Shown one piece after another: positions 11,408 through 23,849 of a DNA stretch of 64,000 nucleotides (position 1 is its first letter; each line of letters opens with the position of its first letter). The notes beneath the pieces are model-generated. The model searched no databases and was not told where the DNA came from. It worked only from the letters and a program-made list of their open reading frames with translations. Origin of the DNA: Megaustenia siamemsis (lineage: Eukaryota > Mollusca > Gastropoda > Stylommatophora > Ariophantidae); contig JAVIAB010000025.1 in NCBI GenBank assembly GCA_032433765.1, positions 35,920,782 through 35,984,781 of the forward strand. The letters run 5' to 3'. The position numbers and the translations under genes were made by a program.

Positions 11408-14040
11408 GGACAAGATCAGTCAAGGATGGACAAGATCAGTCAATGACGAACAGATGGGCAAGATTAGTCAAGGATGGGCAAGATCAGTCAAGGATGGACA
11501 AGATTAGTCAAGGATGGGCAAGATTAGTCAAGGATGGGCAAGATCAGACAAGGATGGACAAGATCAGTCAAGGATGGACAAGATCAGTCATGGATGGACA
11601 AGATCAGTCAAGGATGGACAAGATCAGTCAAGGATGGACAAGATCAGTCAATGACGAACAGATGGACAAGATTAGTCAATGATGGGCAAGATCAGTCAAT
11701 GACGAACAGATGGACAAGATTAGTCAAGGATGGACAAGATCAGTCAAGGATGGAGAAGATCAGTCAAGGATGGACAAGATCAGTCAAGGATGGACAAGAT
11801 CAGTCAATGACGAACAGATGGACAATATTAGTCAAGGATGGGCAAGATCAGTCAATGACGAACAGATGGACAAGATCAGTCAAGGATGGACAAGATTAGT
11901 CAAGGATGGACAAGATCAGTCAAGGATGGACAAGATCAGTCAAGGATGGACAAGATCAGTCAATGACGAACAGATGGGCAAGATTAGTCAAGGATGGGCA
12001 AGATCAGTGTGGGATGGACAAGATTAGTCAAGGATGGGCAAGATTAGTCAAGGATGGGCAAGATCAGTCAAGGATGGGCAAGATTAGTCAAGGATGGGCA
12101 AGATCAGACAAGGATGGACAAGATCAGTCAAGGATGGACAAGATCAGTCAAGGATGGACAAGATCAGTCAAGGATGGACAAGATCAGTCAAGGATGGACA
12201 AGATCAGTCAAGGATGGACAAGATCAGTCAATGACGAACAGATGGACAAGATTAGTAAAGGATGGGCAAGATCAGTCAATGACGAACAGATGGACAAGAT
12301 TAGTCAAGGATGGACAAGATCAGTCAAGGATGGACAAGATCAGTCAAGGATGGACAAGATCAGTCAAGGATGGACAAGATCAGTCAATGACGAACAGATG
12401 GACAAGATTAGTCAAGGATGGGCAAGATCAGTCAATGACGAACAGATGGACAAGATCAGTCAAGGATGGACAAGATTAGTCAAGGATGGACAAGATCAGT
12501 CAAGGATGGACAAGATCAGTCAAGGATGGACAAGCTCAGTCAAGGATGGACAAGATTAGTCAAGGATGGACAAGATTAATCAAGGATTGACAAGATTAGT
12601 CAAGGATGGACAAGATTATTTAAGGATGGACAAGATCAGTCAATGATGGACAAGATTAGTCAAGGGTGGACAAGATCAGTCAAGAATGGACAAGATTAGT
12701 CAAGGATGGACAAGATTAGTCAATGATGGACAAGATTAGTCAAGGATGGACAAGATCAGTCAAGGATGGACAAGATCAGTCAAGGATGGACAAGATCAGT
12801 CAAGGATGGACAAGATCAGTCAAGGATGGACAAGATCAGTCAATGACGAACAGATGGACAAGATTAGTCAATGACGAACAGATGGACAAGATTAGTCAAG
12901 GATGGGCAAGATCAGACAAGGATGGACAAGATCAGTCAATGACGAACAGATGGACAAGATTAGTCAAGGATGGGCAAGATTAGTCAAGGATGGGCAAGAT
13001 CAGTTAAGGATGGACAAGATCAGTCAATGACGAACAGATGGACAAGATTAGTCAAGGATGGGCAAGATCAGACAAGGATGGACAAGATCAGTCAATGACG
13101 AACAGTTGGGCAAGATTAGTCAAGGATGGACAAGGTTAGTCAAGGATGGACAAGATCAGTCAAGGATGAACAAGATTAATCAAGGATTGAAAAGATTAGT
13201 CAAGGATGGACAAGATTATTTAAGGATGGACAAGATCAGTCAATGATGGACAAGATTAGTCAAGGGTGGACAAGATCAGTCAAGGATGGACAAGATCAGT
13301 CAAGGATGGACAAGATTAGTCAATGATGGACAAGATTAGTCAAGGATGGACAAGATCAGTCAAGGATGGACAAGATCAGTCAAGGATGGACAAGATCAGT
13401 CAAGGATGGAGAAGATCAGTCAAGGATGGACAAGATCAGTCAAGGATGGACAAGATCAGTCAATGACGAACAGATGGACAAGATTAGTCAATGACGAACA
13501 GATGGACAAGATTAGTCAAGGATGGGCAAGTTCAGACAAGGATGGACAAGATCAGTCAATGACGAACAGATGGACAAGATTAGTCAAGGATGGGCAAGAT
13601 TAGTCAAGGATGGGCAAGATCAGTTAAGGATGGACAAGATCAGTCAATGACGAACAGATGGACAAGATTAGTCAAGGATGGGCAAGATCAGACAAGGATG
13701 GACAAGATCAGTCAATGACGAACAGTTGGGCAAGATTAGTCAAGGATGGACAAGATTAGTCAAGGATGGACAAGATCAGTCAAGGATGAACAAGATCAGT
13801 CAAGGATGGACAAGATCAGTCAAGGATGAACAAGATTAGTCAAGGATGGACACGATCAGTCAAGGATGGACAAGATTAATCAAGGATTGACAAGATTAGT
13901 CAAGGATGGACAAGATCAGTCAAAGATGATCAGTCAAGGATGGACAAGATCAGTCAAGGATGAACAGATGGGCAAGTTCAGTCAAGGATGGACAAGATCA
14001 GTCAAGGATGAACAGATGGGCACGATTAGTCAAGGATGGA
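11408..14040. repeat. Minisatellite, 20-bp unit, >100 copies, with higher-order structure
   Basis: The basic unit is GATGGACAAGATCAGTCAAG (20 bp). Variants AATGACGAACA, GGGCAAGATTAG and GATTATTTAAG mark positions. Blocks with rare variants repeat at about 600-620 bp (rare CAAGATTAATCAAGGATTGA at 12571 and 13171; AACAGTTGGG at 13101 and 13721), showing large duplications of array segments. Confidence 0.97.
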
Positions 14041-15090
14041 CAAATGGACAGGATCAGTCAAGGATGGGAAAAATTAGTCAAGGATGAACAAATGGACAGG
14101 ATCAGTAAAGGATGAATAAATGGACAAGATCAGTCAAGGATGAACAAATGGACAAGATCAGTCAAGGATGAATAAATGGACAAGATCAGTCAAGGATGAA
14201 CAAATGGACAAGATCAGTAAAGGATGAATAAATGGGCAAGATCAGTCAAGGATGAACAAATGGACATGATCAGTAAAGGATGAATAAATGGACAAGATCA
14301 GTCAAGGATGAACAAATGGACAGGATCAGTAAAGGATGAATAAATGGACAAGATCAGTCAAGGATGAACAAATGGACAGGATCAGTAAAGGATGAATAAA
14401 TGGACAAGATCAGTCAAGGATGAACAAATGGACAAGATCAGTCAAGGATGAACAAATGGACATGATCAGTAAAGGATGAATAAATGGACATGATCAGTAA
14501 AGGATGAATAAACGGACAAGATCAGTCAAGGATGAACAAATGGACATGATCAGTAAAGGATGAATAAATGGACAAGATCAGTCAAGGATGAACAAATGGA
14601 CATGATCAGTAAAGGATGAATAAATGGACAAGATCAGTCAAGGATGAACAAATGGACATGATCAGTAAAGGATGAATAAATGGACATGATCAGTAAAGGA
14701 TGAATAAATGGACAAGATCAGTCAAGGATGAATAAATGGACATGATCAGTAAAGGATGAATAAATGGACAAGATCAGTCAAGGATGAACAAATGGACAAG
14801 ATCAGTAAAGGATGAATAAATGGACAAGATCAGTCAAGGATGAACAAATGGACATGATCAGTCAAGGATGAACAAATGGACAAGATCAGTCAAGGATGAA
14901 CAAATGGACATGATCAGTAAAGGATGAATAAATGGACAAGATCTGTAAAGGATGAATAAATGGACAAGATCAGTCAAGGATGGACAAGATCAGTCAAGAA
15001 TGAACAAATGGACAAGATCAGTAAAGGATGAACAAATGGACAAGTCAAGGATGGACAAGTGGAGATCAGTCAAGAATGAACAAATGGACA
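14041..15090. repeat. Minisatellite, 28-bp unit in 56-bp pairs
   Basis: Derived from the neighbouring 20-bp array by an extra ATGAACAAAT or ATGAATAAAT segment. Units ending GTCAAGGATG and GTAAAGGATG tend to alternate, so the effective period is 56 bp. Confidence 0.95.
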
Positions 15091-15106
15091 AGAATTAAAA
15101 GACAAC

Positions 15107-15490
15107 AAGTAAAGAAATACATGCACTAGAGTTAAGGGGCAACAAATAAAGAAATACATGCACTAGAGTTCAAGGACAACAAATAAAGAAATATGTGCAC
15201 TAGAGTTAAAGGACAGAAAGTAAAGAAATAGATGCACTAGAGTTAAAGGACAACAAATAAAGAAATAAGTGCACTAGAGTTAAAGGACAACAAATAAAGA
15301 AATACGTGCACTAGAGTTAAAGGACAACAAATAAAGAAATACCTGCACTAGAGTTAAAGGACAACAAATAAAGAAATACATGCACTAGAGTTAAAGGACA
15401 ACAAATAGAGAAAAACATGCACTAGAGTTAAAGAACAACAAATAAAGAAATACATGCACTAGAGTTAAAGGACAACAAATAAAGAAACAC
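15107..15490. repeat. Minisatellite, 37-bp unit, ~10 copies
   Basis: Units with core AAAGAAATACATGCACTAGA and GTTAAAGGACAACAAAT. It is followed by about 110 bases of unique sequence. Confidence 0.95.
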
Positions 15491-15603
15491 ATGAACTGTA
15501 TGATAATATTCTCGGGGTGTCATAGAAACAAGGAGACGGCTTCATCTTAAGCCCTGGCCAGGTTACAATTATTTCATAAATAAAAGAATGAATGATCAGT
15601 CAC

Positions 15604-18600
15604 AGACAACAGCTTACATACAAATGTATGTCCCATGTAACAACTTACATACAAATATATGTCCCATGTAACAACAGTTTACATACAAATATATATACCA
15701 TGTAACAACAGCTTACATACAAATATATGTCCCATGTAACAACAGCTTACATACAAATATATGTACCATGTAACAACAGTTTACATACAAATATATGTAC
15801 CATGTAACAACAGCTTACATACAAATATATGTACCATGTAACAACAACTTACATACAAATATATGTACCATGTAACAACAGTTTACATACAAATATATGT
15901 ACCATGTAACAACAGCTTACATACAAATATATGTCCCATGTAACAACAGTTTACATACAAATATATGTACCATGTAACAACAGTTTACATACAAATATAT
16001 GTACCATGTAACAACAGTTTACATACAAATATATGTACCATGTAGCAACAGTTTACATACAAATATATGTACCATGTAACAACAGCTTACATACAAATAT
16101 ATGTACCATGTAACAACAACTTACATACAAATATATGTACCATGTAACAACAGCTTACATACAAATATATGTCCCATGTAGCAACAGCTTACATACAAAT
16201 ATATGTACCATGTAACAACAGCTTACATACAAATATATGTACCATGTAACAACAGCTTACATACAAATATATGTCCCATGTAACAACAGTTTACATACAA
16301 ATATATGTACCATGTAACATCAGTTTACATACAAATATATGTACCATGTAACAACAGCTTACATACAAATATATGCCCCATGTAACAACAGTTTACATAC
16401 AAATATATGTACCAAGTAACAACAGTTTACATACAAATATATGTACCATGTAACAACAGTTTACATACAAATATATGTACCATGTAGCAACAGCTTACAT
16501 ACACATATATGTACCATGTAACAACAGTTTACATACAAATACATGTATCATGTAACAACAGCTTACATACAAATATATGTACCATGTAACAACAGTTTAC
16601 ATACAAATATATGTCCCATGTAACAACAGTTTACATACAAATATATGTACCATGTAACAACAGTTTACATACAAATATATGTATCATGTAACAACAGCTT
16701 ACATACAAATATATGTACCATGTAACAACAGCTTACATACAAATATATGTCCCATGTAACAACAGTTTACATACAAATATATGTATCATGTAACAACAGT
16801 TTACATACAAATATATGTACCATGTAACAACAGTTTACATACAAATATATGTACCATGTAACAACAGTTTACATACAAATATATGTACCATGTAACAACA
16901 GTTTACATACAAATATATGTACCATGTAACAACAGTTTACATACAAATATATGTACCATGTAACAACAGTTTACATACAAATATATGACTCATATAATAC
17001 CAATTTATGTACAAATATGTCTCATGTAATAACAACCTACGTACAAATATGTCTCATGTAATAACAATTTACGTACAAATATAGTTCTCATGTAATAACA
17101 ATTTACGTACAAATATATGTCTCAAGTAATAACAACTTACGTACAAATATATGTCTCATGTAATAACAACCTACGTACAAATATATGTCTCATGTAATAA
17201 CAACTTACATACAAATATATGACTCATGTAATAACAACCTACGTACAAATATATGTCTCATGTAATAACAACTTACATACAAATATATGTCTCATGTAAT
17301 AACAACCTACATACAAATATATGACTCATATAATACCAATTTATGTACAAATATGTCTCATGTAATAACAACCTACGTACAAATATGTCTCATGTAATAA
17401 CAATTTACGTACAAATATATGTCTCATGTAATAACAATTTACGTACAAATATATGTCTCAAGTAATAACAACTTACATACAAATATATGTCTCATGTAAT
17501 AACAACCTACGTACAAATATATGTCTCATGTAATAACAACTTACATACAAATATATGACTCATGTAATAACAACCTACGTACAAATATATGTCTCATGTA
17601 ATAACAACTTACATACAAATATATGTCTCATGTAATAACAACCTACGTACAAATATATGTCTCATGTAATAACAACTTACATACAAATATTTGTCTCATG
17701 TAATAACAACCTACGTACAAATATGTCTCATGTAATACCAATTTACGTACAAATATGTCTCATGTAATACTAATTTACGTACAAATATGTCTCATGTAAT
17801 AACAATTTACGTACAAATATATGACTCATGTAATAACAACTTACGTACAAATATATGTCTCATGTAATAACAACTTACGTACAAATATATGACTTATGTA
17901 ATAACAACTTACGTACAAATATATGACTCATGTAATAACAACTTACATACAAATATATGTCTCAAGTAATAACAACTTACATACAAATATATGACTCATG
18001 TAATAACAACTTACATACAAATATATGACTCATGTAATAACAACCTACGTACAAATATATGTCTCATGTAATAACAACTTACATACAAATATATGTCTCA
18101 TGTAATAACAACCTACGTACAAATATATGTCTCATGTAATAACAACTTACATACAAATATTTGTCTCATGTAATAACAACTTACGTACAAATATATGTCT
18201 CAAGTAATAACAACTTACATACAAATATATGACTCATGTAATAACAACTTACATACAAATATATGTCTCAAGTAATAACAACTTACGTACAAATATATGT
18301 CTCAAGTAATAACAACTTACATACAAATATATGACTCATGTAATAACAACTTACATACAAATATATGTCTCAAGTAATAACAACTTACATACAAATATAT
18401 GACTCATGTAATAACAACTTACGTACAAATATATGTCTCATGTAATAACAACTTACATACAAATATATGTCTCATGTAATAACAACCTACGTACCAATAT
18501 ATCTCATGTAATAACAACCTACATACAAATATATATCTCATGTAATAACAACTTACATACAAATATATGTCTCGTGTAATAACAACCTACGTACCAATAT

Positions 18601-19805
18601 ATCTCATGTAATAACAACATACGTACAAATATATGTCTCATATAACAACAATTTACATACAAATATATGTCTCATGTAATAACAACCTACGTACAAATAT
18701 GGCTCATGTAATAACAACATACGTACAAATATATGTCTCATATAACAACAATTTACATACGAATATATGTATCATATAATTTTAAAAAAATTACGTACAA
18801 ATATATGTCCCATGTAACAATAACTTGCATACAAATCTATATTCCAATAACAACTGACATACAAATCTTGTCCCATGTAACAATATCTAACATACAAATC
18901 TGTGTCCCATAAAACAACTTGCATACAAATAAATTTCTCATGTCAACAACTTACATACAAATCTATGTCCCATATAACAACTCACATACAAATATATGTC
19001 CCATATAACAACAACTGACATACAAGTCTATGTCCCATATAACAACTCACATACAAATCTATGTCCCATGTAACAACAACTGACATACAAATATATGTGC
19101 CATATAACAACAACTAACATACAAATCTATGTCCCATATAACAACAACTGACTTACAAATCTATGTCCCATATAACAACTCACATACAAATCTATGTCCC
19201 ATATAACAACTCACATACAAATCTATGTCCCATATAACAACAACTGACATAGAAATCTATGTCCCATGTAACAACAACTGACATACAAACCTATGTCCAA
19301 TATAACAATTGACATACGAATCTCTTTCCCATGTAACAACAACTTACATAAAAATCTATGTCCCATATAACAACAACTGACATACAAATCTATGCCCCAT
19401 ATAACAACAACTGACAAACAAATCTATGTCCCATATAACAACAACTGACATACAAATCTATGTCCCATATAACAACAACTGACATACAAATCTGTCCGAT
19501 ATAACAGCTGACATACAAATCTATGTCCCATGTAACAACAACTTACATTCAAATCTCGCCCCAAGTAACAACAACTGACATACAAATCTATGTCCCATGT
19601 AACAACAACTGACATACAAATCTATGTCCCATATAACAACAACTGACATACAAATCTATGCCCCATGTAACAACAACTTACATTCAAATCTCGTCCCATG
19701 TAACAACAACTGACATACAAATCTATGTCCCATGTAACAACAACTTACATTCAAATCTCGCCCCATGTAACAACTTACATACAAATCTCTGTCCCATGTA
19801 ACAAC
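15604..19805. repeat. Minisatellite, 34-bp unit, ~123 copies, derived from LINE endonuclease
   Basis: Three subfamilies lie in order: about 15604-16985 (CAGTTTACATACAAATATAT, with GTACCATGTAAC), 16985-18790 (ACTTACATACAAATATATGT, with CTCATGTAATAAC) and 18790-19805 (ACTGACATACAAATCTATGT, with CCCATATAAC). Read in one frame the unit encodes TYIQIYVPCNN. LINE C in this window has TTYIQTYVPCND in its endonuclease, and the LINE fragment starting at 19803 continues the last unit in frame. The unit is therefore a piece of LINE coding sequence turned into a satellite. Because 34 is not a multiple of three, the frame rotates and stops accumulate. Confidence 0.93.
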
Positions 19806-20005
19806 AGCGACAATGAAGAATTCTATGAGACACAAAATGAAATTATCAACAAGACTAATACAAGCAATGGCATGTTAGTGATGGGAGAGTGTAATGGAAG
19901 GCTTGGGAATCGCAACAGCAGAACTGCGATTCCTTGTGACCGTTTAGCGATAAAACAAACTGAAATTAATCGAAGTAGACTGCTAGGCTTATGTAACCAA
20001 GACGG
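19803..20005 (+). pseudogene. LINE endonuclease fragment (C-like)
   Basis: Open frame continuing out of the 34-bp array. VPCNN is followed by SDNEEFYETQNEI and LVMGECNGRLGNR, which corresponds to the AP-endonuclease block VYxPxND...LGDFNGRVG of LINE C (about 57000-57130). The catalytic Asp of GDFN is replaced (GECN). It stops at a T-rich stretch near 20006, where unrelated sequence begins. It is 5'-truncated at the array and dead. Confidence 0.85.
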
Positions 20006-20210
20006 TTTTTTTTTTTTGTTCGTCAGATTTTACCTCTGACGAAGTCCCTAGAGACTAGGAGCTGAATTCTCGTGTTAATCCGTTCTTCCCTGGCAGCCGT
20101 GTGCACAGATATCCCTCGCTGCACAGGCAGATAAATCAGTTTTTAGAGGTACTCACATTTTTGACGATGAATAATCGACGTCGATAAGTAATCGACTGAT
20201 AATCGATAAA
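20006..20210. other. Unassigned ~205-bp insert between LINE parts
   Basis: Starts with a run of about ten T and contains TCGTCAGATTTTACCTCTGACGA (shown here only to mark a short inverted repeat with arms CGTCAGA/TCTGACG) and several ATCGAT-like words near 20170-20205. It separates the LINE endonuclease and RT fragments. It may be a small non-autonomous insertion or filler; no gene is seen. Confidence 0.4.
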
Positions 20211-20992
20211 ACGAGCTTTTATTTGCAGATGATCAGACACTAATACATGGAAAAATAGAAGACCTACAAGAACACGTAAATAAACTCGACAGCAGAGGCA
20301 CAAAATATAACATGAAAATTAACATTATCAAAACAGAAGTCATGAATGTCGCAAAAGAGAAACAGAACATCAACATAACTATAGAAGGCAGGCAACTAAA
20401 ACAAGTAGAGGAATTCAAATACCTAGGAAGTCTAATGACAAACGATAATTCACAAACAATAGAAATCAAGATGCAATAAAGCTTGTCAAATCATTGGACA
20501 GTTATCACCACTATTGTCCAACAATAACTCAAAACGAGCACTATACAATACAATCTTCATCCCAACGTTGTGATACCAATGCCAGACCTGGACCCTAGAT
20601 ACAAGAACAATAAGGAAAATAACCTCTACTGAGATTAAATGTGTTAGACGAATGACAGGAAACAGCTGAGAAATAAGATCAGAAATGAGGAACTGAGAAA
20701 AAAGCTAGGAATAACCCCCGCCATAGAATATATAAAGAAACAACAGATAAAATGGTTTGGCCATGTCACAAGGCAGAAATATCAAAACACAACACAACGA
20801 GCCTTCAACAAACATTGTGAGAACACCAGACCCAAGGGTCAACCACGAAAAAGATGGGCCGATGGAATATTAGAAGCACTAGGAAACATAACAGCAGCCG
20901 AGACGAACAGAAGAGCAAAAGATCGCGAATTATATCTCCCCTCGACGCTGAAAGGCAGATAAGGAAGGAAAGAAGAAGAAGAAGTAGAAGAA

Positions 20993-21024
<32 letters not shown>

Positions 21025-21027
21025 GTA
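20211..21027 (+). pseudogene. LINE RT C-terminal half (C-like), (GAA)n/(GAT)n tail
   Basis: The translation begins at the RT catalytic block LLFADDQTLIHG, followed by MKINIIKTEVM, QVEEFKYLGSLMTND, and then in shifted frames TWTLDTRTIRKI, IKWFGHVTRQ and KGQPRKRWADGI. This order (catalytic Asp pair, YLG, TWTL, WFGHV, basic G-R-P-R-x-W) is the C-terminal part of RTE-like LINEs. There are several frameshifts and stops. It ends in GAAGAAGAAG and a (GAT)n microsatellite at about 20960-21025, the normal 3' tail. Confidence 0.85.
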
Positions 21028-21172
21028 ATTGACGTTTCGGTCCTTGCTGCTGTGACCAGGGGTGCTTGCCGCAGAGGGAAATCTTCAATAGAAATTCCAT
21101 CTGGGGCAGTCAGAATTTGAATTCACAACCTCTTTGTCTTGAAACCAACCAGTTCCCCCCAAACTAACGATT
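21028..21172 (-). mobile_element. tRNA-derived SINE, minus strand
   Basis: Read on the minus strand it has an A-box-like TGGTTTCAAGA (21149-21139), a B-box-like GAATTCAAATTC (21124-21113) and a body containing CACCCCTGGTCACAGC. The same order and words occur at 27225-27370 on the plus strand. RNA polymerase III boxes plus a shared unrelated body define a SINE family. This copy is diverged. Confidence 0.65.
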
Positions 21173-21274
21173 TGTTTATCATCAACAAGTTCAAATGGTG
21201 ATGATCACGGATAGCCAGAAACTAAGAGAAGATGCACAAACAAACACAAGAAACAAAATGTGAATGTTGATGTT

Positions 21275-21625
21275 CAGTTTCTACATCAGCAGCTGCTGCA
21301 CGGTCAGAACAGCAGCAGGTTACTCAGACCATTTCAAAGTTAGAACAGGAGTAAGACAGGAGTGCGCATTATCTCCGCAGTGCGCAGTGTCTCATGACTG
21401 ACATGGACGACATATGTAAGTTAGGCAAGCCACATGAGACAGAGGCGACCTTCTATTCACAGACGATCAGACACTACTGAAGCATGGAGAAATTAAAAAG
21501 TGAAATTATTGAGCTTGAAGACATGTGGTCTGGTGATAATTAAATGTGAATTAACGATACAACACTGCGTCATCAATTCAAAATGCAACCAGACTGAAAA
21601 TATTCTCATCGAGGCTGTAAACTGA
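21275..21625 (+). pseudogene. LINE RT fragment (palm)
   Basis: Contains FKVRTGVRQECALSPQ (the RT G-V-R-Q-G-C-x-L-S-P motif with Gly replaced by Glu) and, about 100 bases later, LLFTDDQTLLKHGEI (catalytic Asp pair). Related to the fragment ending at 21027 and heavily mutated. The sequence after 21540 is unclear. Confidence 0.75.
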
Positions 21626-21744
21626 ATGGTAGTTCAGAACTAAAAAGAAAGTTTGTAAAGGAGTAGGTGGAAGGTAGACTGTGAAGAAAGTAGCAGCTAC
21701 CAGAGATTGTGTTAAGTTTGTGGACCCCATGCAGGTCCCATGTT

Positions 21745-22385
21745 AGAGTAGTCTCACAAATTATGTGTAATCGTTTCGTGTACAACAGTAATGGATTATT
21801 AGTCGTGTAGTCCTTGCTCACCCCAGTCTCACTCACAAATTTTGTGTAATCGTTTCATGCACAACAGTAATGGATTATTAGTCGTGTAGTCCTTGCTCAC
21901 GCCAGTCTCACTCACAAATTTTGCGTAATCGTTTCATGCACAGCAGTAATGGATTGTAGTCCTTGCTAGCCCCAGTCTCACTCACAAATTCGGTGTAATC
22001 GTTTCATGCACAACAGTAATGGATTATTAGTCGTGTAGTCCTTGCTTACCCCTGTCTCACTCACAAATTCGGTGTAATCGTTTCATGCACAACAGTAATG
22101 GATTATTAGTCGTGTAGTCATTGCTCGCTCCTGTCTTACTCACAAATTCTGTGTAATTGTTTCATGCACAACAGTAATGGATTATTAGTCGTGTAGTCCT
22201 TGCTTACCCCTGTCTCACTCACAAATTCGGTGTAATCGTTTCATGCACAACAGTAATGGATTATTAGTCGTGTAGTCATTGCTCGCTCCTGTCTTACTCA
22301 CAAATTCTGTGTAATTGTTTCATGCACAACAGTAATGGATTATTAGTCGTGTAGTCCTTGCTCGCCCCAGTCTCACTCACTAAAC
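21745..22385. repeat. Minisatellite, 79-bp unit, ~8 copies
   Basis: Units carry CACAAATTCGGTGTAATCG, TTTCATGCACAACAGTAATG and AGTCGTGTAGTCCTTGCT. One unit is 9 bp shorter. The right edge is about 40 bp downstream of the minus-strand donor at 22427. Confidence 0.95.
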
Positions 22386-22427
22386 ACACACTTTTGGCTG
22401 ACATGAGACATCCAGTCCGATACTTAC

Positions 22428-22463
22428 CAGCTATTGTGTCGTCTTGGTCTCAGCCAGCTCTGT
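22428..22463 (-). other. Candidate non-coding first exon of the CAP gene
   Basis: On the minus strand a TATA box (22494-22487) is followed about 30 bases later by a presumed start near 22463, and then by a strong donor CTG|GTAAGTA at 22428/22427. No ATG lies between. The next minus-strand acceptor with a good ATG is CAP exon 2 at 10903. This is inference from motif spacing only, and an intron of about 11.5 kb would be required. Confidence 0.38.
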
Positions 22464-22486
22464 AAGCTGTCAACTTGTCACAGCCT

Positions 22487-22494
22487 CTTTTATA
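22487..22494 (-). promoter_or_regulatory. TATA box, minus strand
   Basis: TATAAAAG on the minus strand, flanked by GC-richer sequence (GGCGATGC on one side, AGGCTGTG on the other) and placed about 60 bases upstream of a consensus 5' splice site. It is one of few TATA matches in unique DNA here. Confidence 0.42.
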
Positions 22495-22499
22495 GCATC

Positions 22500-23359
22500 G
22501 CCAACAGTGGCAGACTCCTGTGTTCAAACAGCGATACACATCTCTGATATCTGATTGGTCGTTACCCTACAGACATTGTTTTGTATTGGCTACAAATGTT
22601 GGGGGAGTTGACCCACCTAGAGCGAGGAACTTCAAACTTTTTAACATCAGCTGTTTCCATGAGGTAGGAAAGGTACCTTCAACTTCTGACTCCTACATTT
22701 CTATTTACTACTCGAGTCCTGCGATATTAAAAACTGTTTCCGGTTGCTCTGCCACTGTTCTGACGCATTTGTACTTCTACAGACTGTTTCCTTCAGTTCC
22801 TCAAGAATTACCTTCAGCTATAACACAACTATCACTTCCATACTTCTACAGACTGTTTCCTTCAGTTCCTCACAGAATTACCTCCAGCTATAACACAACT
22901 ATCACTTCCATATTTCTAGTCTGGTTACTTCTACAAAATTATCTCCAATACAACCCTAAGCCTCCATATTTCTACAATCTGTTTCATTCTGTTCCTCACA
23001 AAATTACCTCGACTTAATAACGCTACACATGTGCTCATAACGACGTACACGATAGCGGTAACACATCGACGGACACATCCTATAGAAGAGGGTAGTCACA
23101 CCTGACTTTACCCTTAGTCAAATGCCATAGGTCACAAGATCAACACTTGACAACAACATAAACTAAAGAATGGGACAGGCAGGGACAAGAATTGTCAACC
23201 GATTCATCTATCACATTTCACACACATGCACTTTCAATTATTTGGAAAGCAGAGCGGTAACTAGGAGGGGAAGTTGCGTCTTAGTTTTTTTTTCTTCTGT
23301 TTTTATCAACAAATTTACTCAGAGTTTAACTTTGTTTCTAGCCATTGGCTGAACTGGCA
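22500..23359. other. Unique region upstream of the TATA box
   Basis: Mostly single-copy DNA. A degenerate ~75-bp repeat with TTCTACAGACTGTTTCCTTC occurs three to four times at 22765-23015 and makes a 165-residue plus-strand frame look protein-like; I do not accept it as coding. By position this could hold promoter elements of the minus-strand gene. Confidence 0.45.
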
Positions 23360-23755
23360 GTTGTTCACAACTGACAACTGTTCACACCTGACAACTGCTC
23401 ACATCTGACAACTGTTCACATATGACAACTGTTCACAACTGACAACTGCTCACATCTGACAACTGCTCACATCTGACAACTGTTCACAACTGACAACTGT
23501 TCACAACTGACAACTGTTCACAACTGACAATTGTTCACAACTGACAACTGTTCACAACTGACAACTGCTCACTACTGATAACTGCTCACAACGGACAACT
23601 GTTCACAACTGACAACTACTCACAACTGACAACTGTTCACAAGTGACAACTACTCACAAATGCAATTGCTCACAACTGAAAACTACTCGCAACTGACAAC
23701 TGCTCACAACTGGCAACTGCTCACAACTGACAACTGTTCGCAACGGACAACTCCT
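23360..23755. repeat. Minisatellite, 17-bp unit, ~23 copies
   Basis: Unit AACTGTTCACAACTGAC, with GCTCACATCTG variants. Confidence 0.94.
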
Positions 23756-23849
23756 GACATCACTGCAGGCAAATGATGTTCATGAGGTGTGAGTATTTAA
23801 CCGAATTTATCAACTGGAAATGAGAACAGAGAGAACAAATTCCAAGCTA

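Noticed and set aside
11408..14040. Derivation of the 20-bp array from LINE B (AAGATGGACAAGTCAACC)
   Set aside because: Only about 10 identical bases, and no LINE B remnant adjoins the array; likely chance.
22520..23017. 165-residue plus-strand frame
   Set aside because: Caused by a degenerate ~75-bp repeat; composition is low-complexity and no splice or domain support.
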